DNA of 64,000 bases from Stenotrophomonas sp. NA06056 (GTDB taxonomy: Bacteria; Pseudomonadota; Gammaproteobacteria; Xanthomonadales; Xanthomonadaceae). The notes beneath the pieces are model-generated. The model was given only the letters and a program-made list of their open reading frames with translations. It was not told the origin of the DNA and did not search any database. The DNA lies in the NCBI RefSeq assembly GCF_013364355.1, contig NZ_CP054931.1, forward strand, positions 62,001 to 126,000, in the 5' to 3' direction. This document shows positions 1 to 8,342 of the stretch, piece after piece; the first letter of the stretch is position 1, and every line of letters starts with the position of its first letter. A program made the position numbers and the translations under genes.

Positions 1-354
1 TTGCAGCGGCTGGAAAGCGAAGGCGTGATCGTCGGCTACGGCGCACGCCTGGAGCCGCGCCGGCTGGGGCTGGGGCTGCAGGCCTTCGTGCGTGTACAGC
101 TGGAAAAACATGACCAGGCGGCGATCGGGCACTTTGTCGACAGCGTGCAGGCCTGGGATGAAGTGGTGGCCTGCCACGCCCTGACCGGTGACATGGACTA
201 CCTGTTGCATGTCTACGTGCGCGACCTGGAACATTTTTCGCGCTTCCTGCTGGACAAGCTGCTCAATGCCGGTGGCGTCGCCGACGCCAACTCCAGCTTC
301 GTGCTGCGCACGGTCAAGGGATTCCAAGCGCTGCCGCTGTCGCAGCTGGAATGA
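1..354 (+). CDS. Lrp/AsnC-family regulator, C-terminal part (5' end outside window)
   Basis: This is the C-terminal part of a leucine-responsive (Lrp/AsnC) transcriptional regulator. The visible 117 residues begin at the end of the helix-turn-helix region (RLESEGVIVGYGARLEP, the usual linker after the recognition helix). They continue through the ligand-binding/oligomerisation (RAM) domain, with the typical GDMDYLLHVYV strand and a C-terminal SSFVLRTVKGFQALPL strand. The frame is open at base 1, so the DNA-binding helices lie upstream; the TTG at base 1 is not a credible start. Family members bind amino acids and act as octamers or dimers on amino-acid metabolism genes. The target cannot be told from this fragment. 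Confidence 0.88.
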   Translation: MQRLESEGVIVGYGARLEPRRLGLGLQAFVRVQLEKHDQAAIGHFVDSVQAWDEVVACHALTGDMDYLLHVYVRDLEHFSRFLLDKLLNAGGVADANSSFVLRTVKGFQALPLSQLE

Positions 355-458
355 ACCGGCGGCCGCGTGATTTGACGGCGGCGGACGGGTAGCCGAGCAT
401 CGCTGCCTTGCGGCGCGTGCACGCGCAGGTGCCGCCGTGTTCTTCTTCGATTGCAGGC

Positions 459-2465
459 ATGTCCGATACTCCACACCCGGTGCTTCACACCCTTTTCCTG
501 CCGCTGCAGCGCAAGGCGCTTGCGCGTTTCATCGGCCATGGCACGGCACCGCAGACGGCCCTGGAACAGGCCGGCCTGATGGCCGCACTGCTGTGCCGCC
601 AGCGCCTGCATTCGCCGGCGCAGGTCGAACGCCTGCTGCACGATGCCTGTGCGCTGTTCGCCGCCGACAGCAGCGCTGCGGTCACGCACCTCGCGGGGCA
701 GGGCGGCGGCGCGCAACCGGAACTGGATGCCTGGTTGTCCGACCTTGCTGCAAACGGCGTGCTGCTGGCACCGGCGGAGATCGCCCAGGCCTTCCTCGCC
801 AGCTCACCGCAGCACTACCCGGGATTGGCGCTGCAGCAGGCCTGCCAGGAGACCCTGAGCGAGCATTCCATTCGTTTTCCGGCGGCCTTTGGCAGCGAAG
901 AGGACGACGCCGATGACACTGCCGAGGCTGCGCACGCCGATACGCACGCGGTCGAGCGCAACGGCCTGTACACCTCCGAACAGGCACGCGTGCTGCGCAC
1001 GATCGCCGCCAATCCGGACGAGCTGATCGACCTCGACGGCTACGCCGGTACCGGCAAGGGACACCTGGTGCTGGCGCTGATGGATGCACGGCCGGGCCGC
1101 TATACCTACGTGGCACCCATGCGAGGGCAGGTGGAGGCGTTCCGTGCCCGCGTACGTGGCGAGACCGCCAAGCGGCTGCTGACCCAGATCGAGTTTGCCA
1201 ACCTGCTTGCGCAGCACGCAGCCCGCAATGGCAGGACCGCCGGCTTCGTGGCGACCTACCGTATCAGTACCTTGTCGGCGCGCGAAATCGCGGCCCGCAT
1301 CGGCCTGCAGGGTGTCGGCAGCAGAACGCCGGAACAGATGCTGAGGACCGCACTCGATGCCATCACCCTATGGTGTGCGTCGTCGGCCACCAGCCTGCAG
1401 CCCTGGCACTTCAAGCGCACGGTGCATTGGTCGATGATCAATGCCGAGCCCTACATTGCCGCTGCCGAGCATGTCTGGCGCTGCATGTTCGACAGTGCCA
1501 CCCAGCGCGGCGGCTGCCTGAGCCTGACCACGGGCCACATTGGCAAGTGGTTGGCGCTGCGTGGCGTTGCCCCGCCAGTGGAAATGGGCATGCTGCTGAT
1601 CGATGAAGCGCATGACCTCAGCCCGTCATGGCGGCAGCTGCTGGCCGCGCATGCGCCGGGCGTGGTCAGTCTGGGAGATCCGCACCAGCGCCTGAGCGGA
1701 AGCGTGCCACGCTGGAACGCGGCCAAGGTGGTGGAGATGCACCAGTCGGTGCGGCAGGGCAGCCAGGTCGATGGCCTGGTCAACCAGGCACTGGCGATGG
1801 ACTACCTCGGGCGCGACAGCGGGCCGTTCATGGGTGCGACCGACCGCGCAACCGGCGTGCTGCACTATGCAGACTGGTCGCAGGTGCCCGACGGCGGCAT
1901 CCGCATCTACGGTGACCTGCTGCGGTTGATGCAGGATGCGGCGCGGCTGCACGTACGTGGCGCGCGGCTGCACATCCATTCGTCCACGTATCGACTTCTG
2001 GACGCGGCCCTGCGCAAGCCGATCGAGGCGTGGAACAAGGTCCGCGAAGGCGGCTCCGTGCGCGATTGGGAACGCGTGGTCGAACAGTTTCAGGAGCGTG
2101 GAGAAGGCGCGCTGGCTGACCTGTTCAGTCGCAGCGACAGCCCGCAGACGATCATGCAGACGTTGCAGGCCCTGGTCCCCGCCGAGGAGAGCCAGCTGGT
2201 GCTGTGCCTGGCCGAACATGCGAAGAACCTGCAGTTTGAAGTGGTTTCGATGTCCGACTGCTGCTTCAGGGCGAAGCCGGCCGAGCGCTCGAAGCACAGT
2301 CCGGTGCGCGCCGCCTATGTCGCGATGACCCGCGCCAGTCGGCAGCTGTGGGTACCCGAAGGGGCGATGGAACACCTGCAGGCGAGCGCTGCCCAGCATG
2401 AATCGGCCAAGCAGGAACAGCAGCTCGAGCGCCAGCACGCCGCCGGCCATCGCCCACGGCGTTGA
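459..2465 (+). CDS. Superfamily 1 helicase-like ATPase with atypical Walker A
   Basis: A 668-residue UvrD/RecD-like superfamily 1 ATPase. After a divergent N-terminal domain, a P-loop lies at residues 194-201 (GYAGTGKG). Walker B is at about 379-385 (LLIDEAH), a motif III (GDPHQR) follows, and motif VI near the C-terminus reads YVAMTRAS. Together these mark a complete SF1 core, so a nucleic-acid helicase or translocase is likely. The residue after the P-loop lysine is Gly instead of Thr/Ser, which is odd because that hydroxyl normally binds Mg2+. The ATG at 459 is preferred over the TTG at 408, because the residues between show no conserved character. It faces the patatin gene convergently. 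The substrate is unknown. Confidence 0.8.
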   Translation: MSDTPHPVLHTLFLPLQRKALARFIGHGTAPQTALEQAGLMAALLCRQRLHSPAQVERLLHDACALFAADSSAAVTHLAGQGGGAQPELDAWLSDLAANGVLLAPAEIAQAFLASSPQHYPGLALQQACQETLSEHSIRFPAAFGSEEDDADDTAEAAHADTHAVERNGLYTSEQARVLRTIAANPDELIDLDGYAGTGKGHLVLALMDARPGRYTYVAPMRGQVEAFRARVRGETAKRLLTQIEFANLLAQHAARNGRTAGFVATYRISTLSAREIAARIGLQGVGSRTPEQMLRTALDAITLWCASSATSLQPWHFKRTVHWSMINAEPYIAAAEHVWRCMFDSATQRGGCLSLTTGHIGKWLALRGVAPPVEMGMLLIDEAHDLSPSWRQLLAAHAPGVVSLGDPHQRLSGSVPRWNAAKVVEMHQSVRQGSQVDGLVNQALAMDYLGRDSGPFMGATDRATGVLHYADWSQVPDGGIRIYGDLLRLMQDAARLHVRGARLHIHSSTYRLLDAALRKPIEAWNKVREGGSVRDWERVVEQFQERGEGALADLFSRSDSPQTIMQTLQALVPAEESQLVLCLAEHAKNLQFEVVSMSDCCFRAKPAERSKHSPVRAAYVAMTRASRQLWVPEGAMEHLQASAAQHESAKQEQQLERQHAAGHRPRR

Positions 2466-2466
2466 C

Positions 2467-2494
2467 CATGGCGCCGCTCAGCGGCGGCGCCATG
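2467..2494. terminator. Perfect 11-bp hairpin between convergent genes
   Basis: The arms at 2467-2477 and 2484-2494 are perfectly complementary around a 6-nt loop. The hairpin starts 2 bases after the helicase stop codon and a TTTT lies about 14 bases beyond it. It is probably a bidirectional transcription end for the helicase and the convergent patatin gene. The lack of an immediate T-run makes this moderate evidence. Confidence 0.5.
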
Positions 2495-2500
2495 CAGCCC

Positions 2501-3493
2501 TCAGCACTTTTCCTTGCGGCCCATCAGCTTGCCCAGGCGCGAGGGTTCGTCGCACTTCGGCGCAGCCACCGGTGCCGGTGCCAATGCGGCGGCGCGGGCC
2601 TTCTGCATCTGTTGGATCTTGGCGCGGATCTGCGGCATCGCCGCCATCGCCGCCTTCTCGCCTTCCAGGATGGCGGTGCCGCGCTGGCTGAAGTCGGCAG
2701 CGCCGATGTCCAGCACCTTCGGTCGGATCACAATGTCCGCGCGTGCCAGTTCCTGCTCGCCCAGGCGCTGGCCCATGATCGAGATCGACTGGTTGACGAT
2801 GCCGAGCATGCCGGTCGGGGCCTTGCCGCTGGCCTTGCTGGAGATGTCCACGGCGATCACGAATTCGGCACCGAGCTGGCGCGCAGCGTCCACCGGCACC
2901 GGGCTGACCACGCCGCCGTCGATGTAGTTGCGGCCACCGATCTTCACCGGCTCGAACACGCCGGGGATGCTGCTGGACGCGCGCACCGCCTGGCCGACGT
3001 TGCCGCGCACGAAGATCGAACGTTCGCCGGTTTCCAGCTGGGTGGCGACGGCGGCGAACGGCTTCTTCAGGCGCTCGGCCGGGCGGTTGGCCACCTGTTC
3101 GTTGACGTAGTCCTGCAGCTTCTGGCCCTGCACCAGGCCGCCGGAGAACAGGCGTACATCGCGGATGCTGGCTTCATCCAGCGCCACCGCCTTGCTCTGC
3201 ATCTGGAAGGCATCCATGCCGCTGGCATACAGGGCGCCGACCACGCTGCCGGCACTGGTGCCGGACACCACCACCGGTTCGAAGCCATTGGCCTCGAGCA
3301 TCTTGATCACGCCGATATGCGCAAAGCCCTTGGCCGCGCCGCCGCCGAGGGCGATGCCGATCTTCACCGGCTTGGCCTGCGGTACCACGGTGGGCTGTGC
3401 GGGCGGGGTGGGGCGGACCTCTTCACCACCGCAGCCGGCCAGCAGGCCGAACAGGGCGACGGACAGCAGCACACGGGGGCGGAACAGGCTCAT
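2501..3493 (-). CDS. Patatin-like phospholipase lipoprotein (RssA/NTE type)
   Basis: A 330-residue patatin-family serine hydrolase with a lipoprotein signal peptide; the lipobox LLAGC places the lipidated Cys at residue 21. The catalytic elements are all visible: glycine-rich oxyanion loop GGGAAKG (residues 50-56), nucleophile elbow GTSAG with Ser80, and the catalytic Asp192 in DGG. The family hydrolyses acyl esters of phospholipids or lysophospholipids. With this signal it would act anchored to a periplasmic membrane face. The start ATG at 3493 gives the signal peptide directly; upstream in-frame codons are rejected. A SMAG dyad separates it from the upstream AIM24 gene on the same strand. 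The natural substrate is not shown. Confidence 0.9.
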   Translation of the reverse strand: MSLFRPRVLLSVALFGLLAGCGGEEVRPTPPAQPTVVPQAKPVKIGIALGGGAAKGFAHIGVIKMLEANGFEPVVVSGTSAGSVVGALYASGMDAFQMQSKAVALDEASIRDVRLFSGGLVQGQKLQDYVNEQVANRPAERLKKPFAAVATQLETGERSIFVRGNVGQAVRASSSIPGVFEPVKIGGRNYIDGGVVSPVPVDAARQLGAEFVIAVDISSKASGKAPTGMLGIVNQSISIMGQRLGEQELARADIVIRPKVLDIGAADFSQRGTAILEGEKAAMAAMPQIRAKIQQMQKARAAALAPAPVAAPKCDEPSRLGKLMGRKEKC

Positions 3494-3596
3494 CGGCAGT
3501 GCGCTCGCGGCGCCGGATACAGGAAAGGGCGCCAGCATACCGAAGGCGTGGCAGGCCGGGCAGGGTGGCTCTGCTCCCCATTCATGAAATCGCCCG

Positions 3597-3656
3597 GTAG
3601 ATGCCAACCTCGGTCGGCGCTTGCGCAATCCAGTGCCGACCAAGGTCGGCATCTAC
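3597..3656. repeat. SMAG/REP dyad (GTAG...CTAC)
   Basis: Two inverted SMAG-type monomers. A GTAG-started arm (3597-3620) and a CTAC-ended arm (3633-3656) match with three differences over 24 bases. The right monomer also contains its own short palindrome (GCCGACC, AA, GGTCGGC). It lies between two same-strand genes, so it would be transcribed as a long hairpin, perhaps moderating read-through or mRNA stability. GTAG-headed REPs are characteristic of Stenotrophomonas. Confidence 0.85.
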
Positions 3657-3704
3657 CGATATCCTGCGGTCATGACCGGCGGCGACATCCAGCATCCGCC
3701 CCAC

Positions 3705-4709
3705 TCAGCCGAGCAGCGAACTCTCGCCGCGGCTCTTGCCGCCGCCCTGTGGTGCGGCCATCCACATGCGCCCGGCCAGGCGCGAGAACGGCAGCGACTG
3801 CAGCCAGACCTTGCCTGGCCCGGTCAGGCTGGCCAGGAACACGCCTTCGCCACCGAACAGCACGCTTCGGATGCCTTTGACCCGGCGCACGTCCATGTCC
3901 ACCGACGGGTGGTAGGCGACGATGCAGCCGGTATCGACGTCCAGGCGTTCGCCGGCGGCCAGCTCACGCTCGACCACGCAGCCGCCGGCATGGATGAACA
4001 CCCAGCCGTCGCCTTCCAGCTTCTGCATGATGAAGCCCTCGCCGCCGAACAGGCCGGTCATGATCCTGCGCTGGAACTGCACGCCGATCTGCACGCCGCG
4101 CGCGCCGGCCAGGAAGCTGTCCTTCTGGCAGATCAGGCGCCCGCCGTGCTGGTCCAGCTTCATCGCCAGCACGGTGCCGGGGTAGGGCGCAGCGAAGGCG
4201 ACCTTGCCGCGGCCGTGGCCGGTCTGCGTGTAGACGGTGGCAAACAGGCTTTCACCGGTCAGCACGCGCTTGCCGGCGGCCATCACCTTGTCCATGAAAC
4301 CACTGCCCTGGCCGGCGCGTGCGCCGCCGCCGAGGACGGTGTCCATCTGCACCGAGGCGTCCTTGAACATGAGCGCGCCGGCCTCGGCCACCGCGCCTTC
4401 GCCGGGGTCCAGTTCGATTTCCACGAACTGCATTTCATGGCCGACGATGCGGAAGTCGATGCGGTCGGCACGGCTGCCGGTTGACGTTGTTGCGACGGCG
4501 GGCGTGACGGCGGGCATCGGCGGCGGAGCTGCCGTGGCGGCGCCGGCCTGCTGCAGGGCGACGATTTCGGACACCGCTGTCCACCCTGTCATGCCCTGGC
4601 ACCAGGCCAGCGCGCGCGGATTGGCCTGTGCGAAGCGGCGCGCGGCCTCCTCATCAAACGGTCCGACACGGTCGGCCTGGCCGGGAGCATGGAAGTACCA
4701 CTGGGTCAT
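3705..4709 (-). CDS. GYF_2-AIM24 (TIGR00266-type) protein
   Basis: A 334-residue protein with two parts. Residues 1-55 resemble the bacterial GYF_2 domain (WYFHAPGQADRVGPF, later WCQGMTGW), a putative peptide-binding adaptor. Residues of about 95-325 form an AIM24/TIGR00266 beta-helical domain (VGHEMQFVEIELDPGEG, then GEGVFLASLTGPGKVWLQSLPF). Mitochondrial AIM24 affects inner-membrane organisation; the bacterial function is undefined. The ATG at 4709 begins exactly at the GYF_2 domain. It is divergent from the TonB-dependent receptor gene. No membrane segment is apparent. The fusion suggests the AIM24 domain is recruited to a partner through the adaptor, which is inference. Confidence 0.82.
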   Translation of the reverse strand: MTQWYFHAPGQADRVGPFDEEAARRFAQANPRALAWCQGMTGWTAVSEIVALQQAGAATAAPPPMPAVTPAVATTSTGSRADRIDFRIVGHEMQFVEIELDPGEGAVAEAGALMFKDASVQMDTVLGGGARAGQGSGFMDKVMAAGKRVLTGESLFATVYTQTGHGRGKVAFAAPYPGTVLAMKLDQHGGRLICQKDSFLAGARGVQIGVQFQRRIMTGLFGGEGFIMQKLEGDGWVFIHAGGCVVERELAAGERLDVDTGCIVAYHPSVDMDVRRVKGIRSVLFGGEGVFLASLTGPGKVWLQSLPFSRLAGRMWMAAPQGGGKSRGESSLLG

Positions 4710-4868
4710 CGCAGCAGGTCCGTTGCGGGGGAAAACCCCGAGTCTAGCGGCAGCTTCCGGCGGCGCGCGAGGCGGCCATGAACGATCGGCATTTGCGGGG
4801 GAGGTGCTGTATTGCAACAATTATCTGGTAGCGCCGTTTTACCACCCCTCCAAACACAGCCTACCGCC

Positions 4869-7139
4869 ATGTCTCCGACCCGTACTTCCCGTGGCCGCTC
4901 TCCGGTTGCGCGCCCGCTCGTTGTCGCTCTTTCCGCCCTGCTGCCGCTGGTAGCAGCCGCCCAGGAAACCCCCGCTGCCAAGGATCCGGTCGCCCTCGAT
5001 GCGCTGCAGGTGACTGCACAGCGTCGCGTCGAGAACGCCAAGGACGTGCCGGTTGCGATCAGCGCGATCCAGGGCGAAAAGCTCGACGTGCTCGGTTCGG
5101 CGGGCGATGACATCCGTTTCCTTGCCGCGCGCGTGCCCAGCCTCAACATCGAATCGTCCTACGGCCGTGCCTTCCCGCGCTTCTACATCCGCGGCCTGGG
5201 CAACACCGATTTCGACCTCAATGCATCGCAGCCGGTCTCGCTGGTGTACGACGATGTGGTGCAGGAAAGCCCGCTGCTGAAGGGCTTCCCGCTGTTCGAC
5301 CTGGCCGGTGTGGAAGTGCTGCGCGGTCCGCAGGGCACCCTGTTCGGGCGCAACACCCCGGCCGGCGTGGTCAAGTTCGATTCGGCGCGTCCGTCGCAGG
5401 ATGCCGATGGTTACGTGCGCGTCGGCTACGGCAGCTACAACAGCTGGAACGTGCAGGGCGCCTATGGCGGCCCGCTGACCGACCGCTGGTCCGCACGCGT
5501 GTCGGCCATCTACCAGCGTCGTGACGACTGGGTCGACAACACCCACGCCGGTGCGCCCAACAGCGGTTTCGAAGGCTATGACGAAGCCGCCGGCCGCGTG
5601 CAGTTCCTGTACGAAGGCGATGATTTCGAAGCGCTGTTCAACCTGCACAAGCGCAAGCTCAACGGCACCGCACGCCTGTTCCGCGCCAACATCATCGAGA
5701 AGGGCGGCAATTCGCTGGTCGAGAACTTCGACCGCGACAAGGTGGCCAATGACGGCGTCAATTTCTCCGACCTGGAAACCTGGGGCGGCAGCGCGCGCCT
5801 GCAGTGGAACCTCGGTTCGGTGACCCTGCATTCGATCACCGGCTATGAGACCGCCGAATCGCTCAATCGCGGCGACATCGACGGTGGTTACGGCGCAGCA
5901 TTCCTGGGCGCAGGCAACTCCGGCCCGGGCCTGATTCCGTTCTCGTCCGAATCCGCCGACGGCCTGCCGCACCACCGCCAGTGGACCCAGGAATTCCGCG
6001 TGGAATCCAACGAATGGGGTCGTTTCGACTGGCAGGCCGGCGTCTTCTATTTCGATGAAGACGTCACCATCAACAACTTCAACTACGACTCGCTGACCCC
6101 GGGCAACCCGCAGACCGGCCACGTCGTGCAGCAGCAGCGCAACAAGGCCTGGGCGGTGTTCGCGTCGGGCGACTTCGATGTCACCGACCGCTTCAAGCTG
6201 CGTGCCGGTGTGCGCTACACGCAGGACAAGAAGGACTTCAGCGCCAGCGTGCTGCAGGCCGTGCCGTTCGGTACCCCGGTCAGTGGCCCGTACCTGGCCA
6301 ACACCGATGTCAACGACGTCAGCTGGGATGTCAGCGGCGTCTACAAGCTGACCGACAACGTCAATGCCTATGCACGCGTGGCCAAGGGCTTCCGTGCACC
6401 GTCGATCCAGGGTCGACTGGCGTTCGCGCCGGGCCTGTCGCAGGCCGATTCGGAGAAGGTGATCTCGTACGAAGCCGGCATCAAGGCTGACCTGTTCGAG
6501 CGTCGCGCGCGCCTGGGCTTCAGCGTGTTCCGCTACGACGTGGACGGCCAGCAGCTGATCGCCGTCGGCGGCACCAACAACACCGCCACCCTGCTCAACG
6601 CCGACAAGACCATCGGCCAGGGCGTCGAGCTGGACCTGGAAGCCTACCTGGCCGACAACGTCCTGCTGACCTTCGGCAGCAGCTACAACGACACCGAGAT
6701 CAAGGACAAGAACCTGGCGGTGGCGATCTGTGGCGGTGGCTGCACCATCACTGACCCGACCACCATCATCAATGGTGGCACCTATGCGCTGGTCAACGGC
6801 AACCCGCTGCCGCAGGCGCCGAAGTGGATCCACAACGCGACCCTGCGCGTGGGCTTCCCGCTCAGCGATGGCAGTGAGCTGTATGCCTACACCGACTGGG
6901 CCTACCGCAGCGCGGTCAACTTCTTCATCTACGAGTCGCCGGAGTTCCGCGGCCGTAGTTCGCTGGAAGGCGGTCTGCGCCTGGGCTACAACTGGGATTA
7001 CGGCCAGTACGACGTGGCCGTGTTCGGCCGCAACCTGACCAACCAGACCCGCGTGGTCGGTGCGATCGACTTCAACAACCTGACCGGCTTCCTCAACGAG
7101 CCGCGTACCTGGGGCGTGGAGTTCACCGCGAAGTTCTGA
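4869..7139 (+). CDS. TonB-dependent outer-membrane receptor
   Basis: A 756-residue TonB-dependent receptor. It has a long basic signal peptide (about residues 1-32), a TonB-box-like segment just after it (LDALQVTAQRR) and a plug domain (VLRGPQGTLFGRNTPAGVVKF). A beta-barrel region follows, ending in a C-terminal aromatic residue (WGVEFTAKF), as outer-membrane porins do. It would import a scarce ligand such as an iron complex or carbohydrate using TonB-ExbBD energy. The ligand cannot be inferred, as no transporter or sigma/anti-sigma genes adjoin. The ATG at 4869 gives the signal peptide. A strong hairpin terminator follows at 7165. Confidence 0.93.
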   Translation: MSPTRTSRGRSPVARPLVVALSALLPLVAAAQETPAAKDPVALDALQVTAQRRVENAKDVPVAISAIQGEKLDVLGSAGDDIRFLAARVPSLNIESSYGRAFPRFYIRGLGNTDFDLNASQPVSLVYDDVVQESPLLKGFPLFDLAGVEVLRGPQGTLFGRNTPAGVVKFDSARPSQDADGYVRVGYGSYNSWNVQGAYGGPLTDRWSARVSAIYQRRDDWVDNTHAGAPNSGFEGYDEAAGRVQFLYEGDDFEALFNLHKRKLNGTARLFRANIIEKGGNSLVENFDRDKVANDGVNFSDLETWGGSARLQWNLGSVTLHSITGYETAESLNRGDIDGGYGAAFLGAGNSGPGLIPFSSESADGLPHHRQWTQEFRVESNEWGRFDWQAGVFYFDEDVTINNFNYDSLTPGNPQTGHVVQQQRNKAWAVFASGDFDVTDRFKLRAGVRYTQDKKDFSASVLQAVPFGTPVSGPYLANTDVNDVSWDVSGVYKLTDNVNAYARVAKGFRAPSIQGRLAFAPGLSQADSEKVISYEAGIKADLFERRARLGFSVFRYDVDGQQLIAVGGTNNTATLLNADKTIGQGVELDLEAYLADNVLLTFGSSYNDTEIKDKNLAVAICGGGCTITDPTTIINGGTYALVNGNPLPQAPKWIHNATLRVGFPLSDGSELYAYTDWAYRSAVNFFIYESPEFRGRSSLEGGLRLGYNWDYGQYDVAVFGRNLTNQTRVVGAIDFNNLTGFLNEPRTWGVEFTAKF

Positions 7140-7164
7140 TGCGGTGGCTGCGGTAATGCAATGA

Positions 7165-7197
7165 AGAAGGGCCGGCGCAATGCCGGCCCTTCTGTTT
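7165..7197 (+). terminator. Rho-independent terminator of the TonB-dependent receptor gene
   Basis: A perfect 12-bp stem (7165-7176 with 7182-7193) encloses a 5-nt loop and is followed by GTTT. It lies 25 bases after the receptor stop codon. It may also work for the convergent phosphatase gene. Confidence 0.8.
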
Positions 7198-7207
7198 CCT
7201 GCTTCCT

Positions 7208-7258
7208 GTAGAGCCGAGCCTGCGCTCGGCTGCTCTGAGCTGAGCATGGCTCGGCTAC
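7208..7258. repeat. SMAG/REP dyad between convergent genes
   Basis: A GTAG-headed arm (GTAGAGCCGAGCC) and a CTAC-tailed inverted arm bound this element, with the core GCCGAG/CTCGGC repeated in both. It sits just downstream of the receptor terminator and 12 bases from the stop of the convergent phosphatase gene. It belongs to a different sequence subfamily from the dyad at 3597. Confidence 0.82.
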
Positions 7259-7269
7259 AGACGCATGGC

Positions 7270-8109
7270 TTACAGCGCGCTCTGCGGGCGCACCTTCAGC
7301 ACCGCGTTCTCGCTGGCGCAGTCGCGGCTGGAATGCAGGCCGGCCTTGCGCGCGGCAGCGATTTCCCTGCGTGCGGCCAGCAGATCCTTGTTGAACGCGG
7401 CGTTGTCGTGCAGGCGGGCGACGGCGGCCGCGCCCATGAAGCGGCCTTCGAGGATGTCGCTCTGCCAGTGCACGTTGCACACCAGGCGGCTCTCACCGTA
7501 GTTGCGGCCACGGGCCTGGATGGCATCGGCGCGGTCCGGTGCGATCTCCGACAGGATCAATGCCCATGCCCAGCCGATCGAGGTGTGGCCGGACGGGTAG
7601 GAACCGTTGCCGCGCAGCCCCTCCTCATCCTTGGGCGAGCAGGTTGGCTCGCCGTTGACCATGAACGGACGCGGGCGCTTGTAGGTGTTCTTGGCGGCCT
7701 TGGTGGCAGCACTGGCGTCGATGCGGCTGCGCTCCAGCAGGCGGTACAGGGCCGGGGTCTTCACTGCATCGACGTCGATGTCGGCGGCGCAGGAGAAGTG
7801 GTTGGCGCCTTCCGGGAAGCCGAGTTCGGCATCGACACCGGCCTGGACGAAGCGCGGGCTGCCGCGCAGCGCACGGGCTTCACGGCTGACCTGTTCGTCC
7901 AGCGCGAAGGCGGCCGAGCCGGCCGCCGGTGGTGCTGGTACCAGGTCGACGCTGGCCGGCACCGCGGTCTTGTCCAGGTAGCCCACGGCCTTGGTGGTGA
8001 TGTTGGCTTCGACGGCGGTCGGCTTGCTGGCGGTGGCGGCACAGCCGGCCAGCGACAGCGCGATGGCCAGGCCGAGCAGTGGACGGGCAGGGGAGAGGAT
8101 CGACGACAT
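7270..8109 (-). CDS. Class A (PAP2-type) acid phosphatase lipoprotein
   Basis: A 279-residue exported phosphatase of the vanadium-haloperoxidase-like PAP2 superfamily, class A nonspecific acid phosphatases. All three signature blocks are present: KNTYKRPRP (K-x6-RP) near residue 140-150, YPSGH near 170, and SRLVCNVHWQSD (SR-x5-H-x3-D) near 203-214, which supplies the phosphohistidine and charge-relay residues. A signal peptide with LAGC lipobox (Cys23) predicts a lipoprotein. It would hydrolyse phosphomonoesters in the periplasm for phosphate scavenging. The ATG at 8109 is chosen because the signal peptide starts there. Convergent to the TonB-dependent receptor gene. Confidence 0.92.
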   Translation of the reverse strand: MSSILSPARPLLGLAIALSLAGCAATASKPTAVEANITTKAVGYLDKTAVPASVDLVPAPPAAGSAAFALDEQVSREARALRGSPRFVQAGVDAELGFPEGANHFSCAADIDVDAVKTPALYRLLERSRIDASAATKAAKNTYKRPRPFMVNGEPTCSPKDEEGLRGNGSYPSGHTSIGWAWALILSEIAPDRADAIQARGRNYGESRLVCNVHWQSDILEGRFMGAAAVARLHDNAAFNKDLLAARREIAAARKAGLHSSRDCASENAVLKVRPQSAL

Positions 8110-8342
8110 GGGCAGACTCGGGAAGGAAACTCGCCGGCCATGATCGCAGCCTCGATTGTCGGCCGCAGCGTCCATCGGTCATACGGCCAGACCCGGCATG
8201 GTCCGCCACTGGGCGATGAAAACCGTCATCAAGTGTCGGCAATCTCCTGAATCCGGGCGCAGCGCACGGACTTTCACGCGCTGCCGCCATGAGCATCAGC
8301 TCACAGCCGGGCCGGGGGGATCCGCTGAAAGGGAGAGAAGCG

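Noticed and set aside
4740..4868. Promoter pair for the divergent AIM24 and TonB-dependent receptor genes
   Set aside because: Weak TTGCGG/AACAAT-like hexamers can be found, but matches of this quality are expected by chance.
4839..7247. Long minus-strand frame opposite the TonB-dependent receptor
   Set aside because: Shadow of the receptor gene, with no signal peptide or family motifs.
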